In this document: one piece after another, positions 24,436-27,069 of the stretch | Layout of the letters: the number at the start of each line of letters is the position of its first letter | How positions within the stretch are numbered: position 1 is the stretch's first letter | Origin: JBIKLM01 sp044375105 | Lineage (GTDB): Bacteria; Planctomycetota; UBA1135; GCA-002686595 | DNA: 27,069 bases | Direction of reading: 5' to 3' | NCBI GenBank assembly: GCA_044375105.1 | Contig: JBILNK010000040.1 | Coordinates: forward strand, 1 to 27,069 | Position numbers and translations under genes: made by a program | The notes under the pieces: model-generated | The model's database searches: none | Told to the model about the DNA's origin: nothing | Seen by the model: the letters and a program-made list of their open reading frames with translations, nothing else

Positions 24436-25031
24436 GCCCCCCCGGCCCCAGACTTGAAGCACGGCGCGGGAACCCGCTGGACTCGCCGGAACCTGCCCGC
24501 GGGAGCCAGGCCATGATCGCCGCGCTGGCGCGAGGGTGTCGGAGGGACCCTCTGTCGGGCCTGGAGCGCTGCGACTTCGCGAGGCCGAGCGGGGGTCGTT
24601 TCCGCCGCGGGCTGGCGCAGCCCGGAACGGTCCGGGCTCCAGGGACTCCCGCCCGCGGGAGCAGCCGGTCGAGGCACCCGGGGGGCAGCCGCGCTTTGGA
24701 GGGCGCTCCCGAGCCGGAGCCTGCGCGCGGTCCCTGCGTGGGTCCCCAGCGCCCCGCGTCCTTCGGCAGCCGGGCTCCGGGCCGCCGTCCTGGGCCTCCA
24801 CAGGGGGAGGCCGGTCGGCGAGCCCGGAAGCCCTCGGAGCAGACCGGGGCCCGGCCAACGCGAGCGGCCGGATCCAAGGCCGCAGCAGCCAGAGGCCCGC
24901 CCCGCAGGTCGTCCGGAGGCCTGCCGGCCTCTCCCCGGGGGTCCTCACAGACCCCGCGGAACCGGGTCCGAGCGCCGGGGGGGGCAGGTCCGCGCTCAGG
25001 CCCCCGGACGGGACCCGCGCGCCGCCGAACC
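24436..25031. repeat. Divergent non-coding region of about 600 bp with five perfect stem-loops
   Basis: No convincing gene lies here. Five perfect inverted repeats with short loops are seen: 24532-24552 (GAGGGT/ACCCTC), 24619-24638 (AGCCCGGA-ACGG-TCCGGGCT, 8 bp), 24646-24661 (CTCCCG-CCCG-CGGGAG), 24916-24931 (GAGGCC-TGCC-GGCCTC) and 24938-24955 (GGGGTC-CTCACA-GACCCC). No T-run follows them. The region is long for a simple promoter, so a structured small RNA is possible. Confidence 0.45.
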
Positions 25032-25065
25032 TTGCATCAGCGCTTCATGATGCTATGATGCTTGC
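25032..25065 (+). promoter_or_regulatory. Promoter and candidate operator of the ArsR-methyltransferase/ahcY operon
   Basis: TTGCAT (25032-25037), a 16-bp spacer and TATGAT (25054-25059) form a sigma-70-like promoter whose expected start is at 25066, the GTG start codon. TGATGC elements overlay it. ATGATGCT is repeated exactly in tandem (25047-25054 and 25055-25062), and GCATCA (25034-25039) is inverted relative to TGATGC (25048-25053) with an 8-bp spacer. ArsR-family repressors bind such sites over the promoter. Self-control by the downstream protein is inferred. Confidence 0.6.
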
Positions 25066-26082
25066 GTGTTGATCGCCGAGCTCGACCTGCCCGCCTGCCT
25101 CAGGCTCCTGGCCGATGGCACGCGCCTGCGCATCCTGGGCCTGCTCGAGCGGGAAGAGCTGACCGTCGGCGAGCTCTCGCGCGCCCTGGGGCTGGCCCAG
25201 AGCCGGGTCAGCAATCACCTGCGCCTGCTGCGCGAGGCCGGCCTGCTGAGCGAGCGCCACGCCGGCACCAGCACCCACCTGCGACTGGCGCCGGCCCTGG
25301 CCGAAGAGCCCGCGCCCAAGGACCGGACCCTGCCCGGCCGGCTGTGGAGCACCCTGCGGGCCAACCTCGACGATCTGCCGGAGCACGCCGCGGACCTGGC
25401 CCGGCTCACGTTCGTGCTGCGCGAGCGCGGCGGCAGCCCGGATTTCTTCGACGCGCTGGCCGGCGAGTACGACAAGCGCGCCGGCGACTTCGAGACCGGC
25501 CTGGCGCGCCAGCGCGCCGCCTCCCAGCTGCTGCCCGCGGACCTGTGCCTGGCGGACGTGGGCTGCGGCACCGGCTACATGGCGGAAGCCCTGGCCGGTC
25601 ATCGGGGCCGCCTGATCCTGATCGACCGTTCCGAGCCCATGTTGGCCCGCGCGCGCGCCCGCCTGGCCCACGCCCACGGACAGCTCGAATTCCGCCGCGG
25701 CAGCACCGAAGCGCTGCCCCTCGGCGACGGCGAGGTCGACGGTCTGCTGTGCGGCCTGGTGCTGCACCACCTGGCGGAGCTCGACCGGCCCTTGGCCGAG
25801 TGCTTCCGGGCGCTCAAGCCGGGCGGCGCCCTGGTGGCGCTCGAGCTGCACCCTCACGGCGAGGAGTGGATGCGCCGCGAATTGGGCGATCGCCACCTGG
25901 GCCTGGAACCCCAGGACGTGCTGGCCGCCTTCCGCCGCGCCGGCTTCACCGATCTGCGCCTCGACGCCGCCCAGGACCGCTACCGGCCCGCGCACCCCGA
26001 AGGCCGCCCGGTCTCCCTGGCGCTTTACACCGTGCGCGGCATCAAGCCCGCGCTGCCGCGCTCGACGGAAGCCGGCCTTTGA
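25066..26082 (+). CDS. ArsR-family regulator fused to a SAM-dependent methyltransferase domain (SahR-like)
   Basis: Protein of 338 aa. Residues about 1-80 are an ArsR-type winged helix (LLADGTRLRILGLLEREELTVGEL, then SRVSNHLRLLREAGLLSERHAG as recognition helix and wing). No CxC metal-sensing motif is present, so it is not a standard metal sensor. Residues about 150-338 are a class I methyltransferase fold with SAM motif I LADVGCGTGYMAEAL, the acidic end LIDRSEPML, and a complete later core (GLVLHHLAELDRPLAECFRALKPGGALVALEL). Similar ArsR-methyltransferase fusions sit next to ahcY in other bacteria and SahR is known as an ArsR-family regulator responding to SAH. The GTG at 25066 coincides with the predicted transcription start. 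Binding of SAM or SAH as effector is inferred; enzymatic activity is possible. Confidence 0.85.
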   Translation: MLIAELDLPACLRLLADGTRLRILGLLEREELTVGELSRALGLAQSRVSNHLRLLREAGLLSERHAGTSTHLRLAPALAEEPAPKDRTLPGRLWSTLRANLDDLPEHAADLARLTFVLRERGGSPDFFDALAGEYDKRAGDFETGLARQRAASQLLPADLCLADVGCGTGYMAEALAGHRGRLILIDRSEPMLARARARLAHAHGQLEFRRGSTEALPLGDGEVDGLLCGLVLHHLAELDRPLAECFRALKPGGALVALELHPHGEEWMRRELGDRHLGLEPQDVLAAFRRAGFTDLRLDAAQDRYRPAHPEGRPVSLALYTVRGIKPALPRSTEAGL

Positions 26083-26153
26083 AACCAGCAGGCCGCCCCG
26101 CGACTTGCCCACGACCCTCCCCTCTCCCCACCCACCAGACTCCCTTTCTCTCG

Positions 26154-27069
<916 letters not shown>

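Noticed and set aside
26083..26153. SAH riboswitch before ahcY.
   Set aside because: The 71-bp gap is pyrimidine-rich and has no stem arrangement or conserved core of that riboswitch.

Overview
The window is about 27 kb of very GC-rich bacterial DNA with dense coding. It carries a complete cbb3-type cytochrome oxidase locus with its maturation genes, several housekeeping genes, and a secreted-protein operon. The fused CcoN-CcoO subunit, a GreA protein with a very long N-terminal extension (a layout known from Chlamydiae and relatives), large FG-GAP/VCBS-type secreted proteins and the very high GC content fit a Planctomycetota/PVC-type aerobic Gram-negative. That assignment is inference; the window has no rRNA or other marker to settle it.

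Layout. From 1 to 13483 everything reads on the minus strand. In transcription order: ccoNO (fused), ccoQ, ccoP, ccoG, fixH/ccoH, a TauE/SafE-like membrane protein, ccoI and ccoS. Downstream come a secreted amidohydrolase-fold protein that has lost its metal ligands, a tRNA-dihydrouridine synthase, and an HI0933/BaiN-type flavoprotein cut by the left edge. From 13940 to 17981 two genes read on the plus strand: an RlmI-type rRNA methyltransferase and the long GreA-like protein, separated by about 650 bp that contain a 16-bp terminator-like hairpin. From 24422 back to 18252, a tightly coupled four-gene minus-strand operon encodes an ABC ATPase-permease fusion, a PDZ lipoprotein and two secreted FG-GAP proteins. 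At the right end, an ArsR-HTH/SAM-methyltransferase fusion precedes ahcY (S-adenosylhomocysteinase, cut by the right edge).

How the genes work together. The cco locus is self-sufficient: catalytic and cytochrome subunits, the copper-exporting P-type ATPase CcoI, the TauE-like partner, the Fe-S protein CcoG, and FixH and CcoS for assembly. CcoP has only one haem motif instead of the usual two. The ArsR-methyltransferase/ahcY pair looks like a local feedback circuit for S-adenosylhomocysteine (SAH). Its promoter is built from TGATGC repeats, and the predicted transcription start coincides with the GTG start codon. The ABC/PDZ/FG-GAP operon matches no named system I recognise and is the best candidate for an undescribed envelope system.

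Non-coding DNA. The gaps longer than 180 bp contain several short, perfect stem-loops. Several first genes have a TANNNT box 6-7 nt before the start codon and no Shine-Dalgarno sequence, suggesting leaderless transcripts, whereas genes inside operons often have AGGAG-type sites or stop/start overlaps. I saw no tRNA, rRNA, CRISPR array, insertion sequence or riboswitch.
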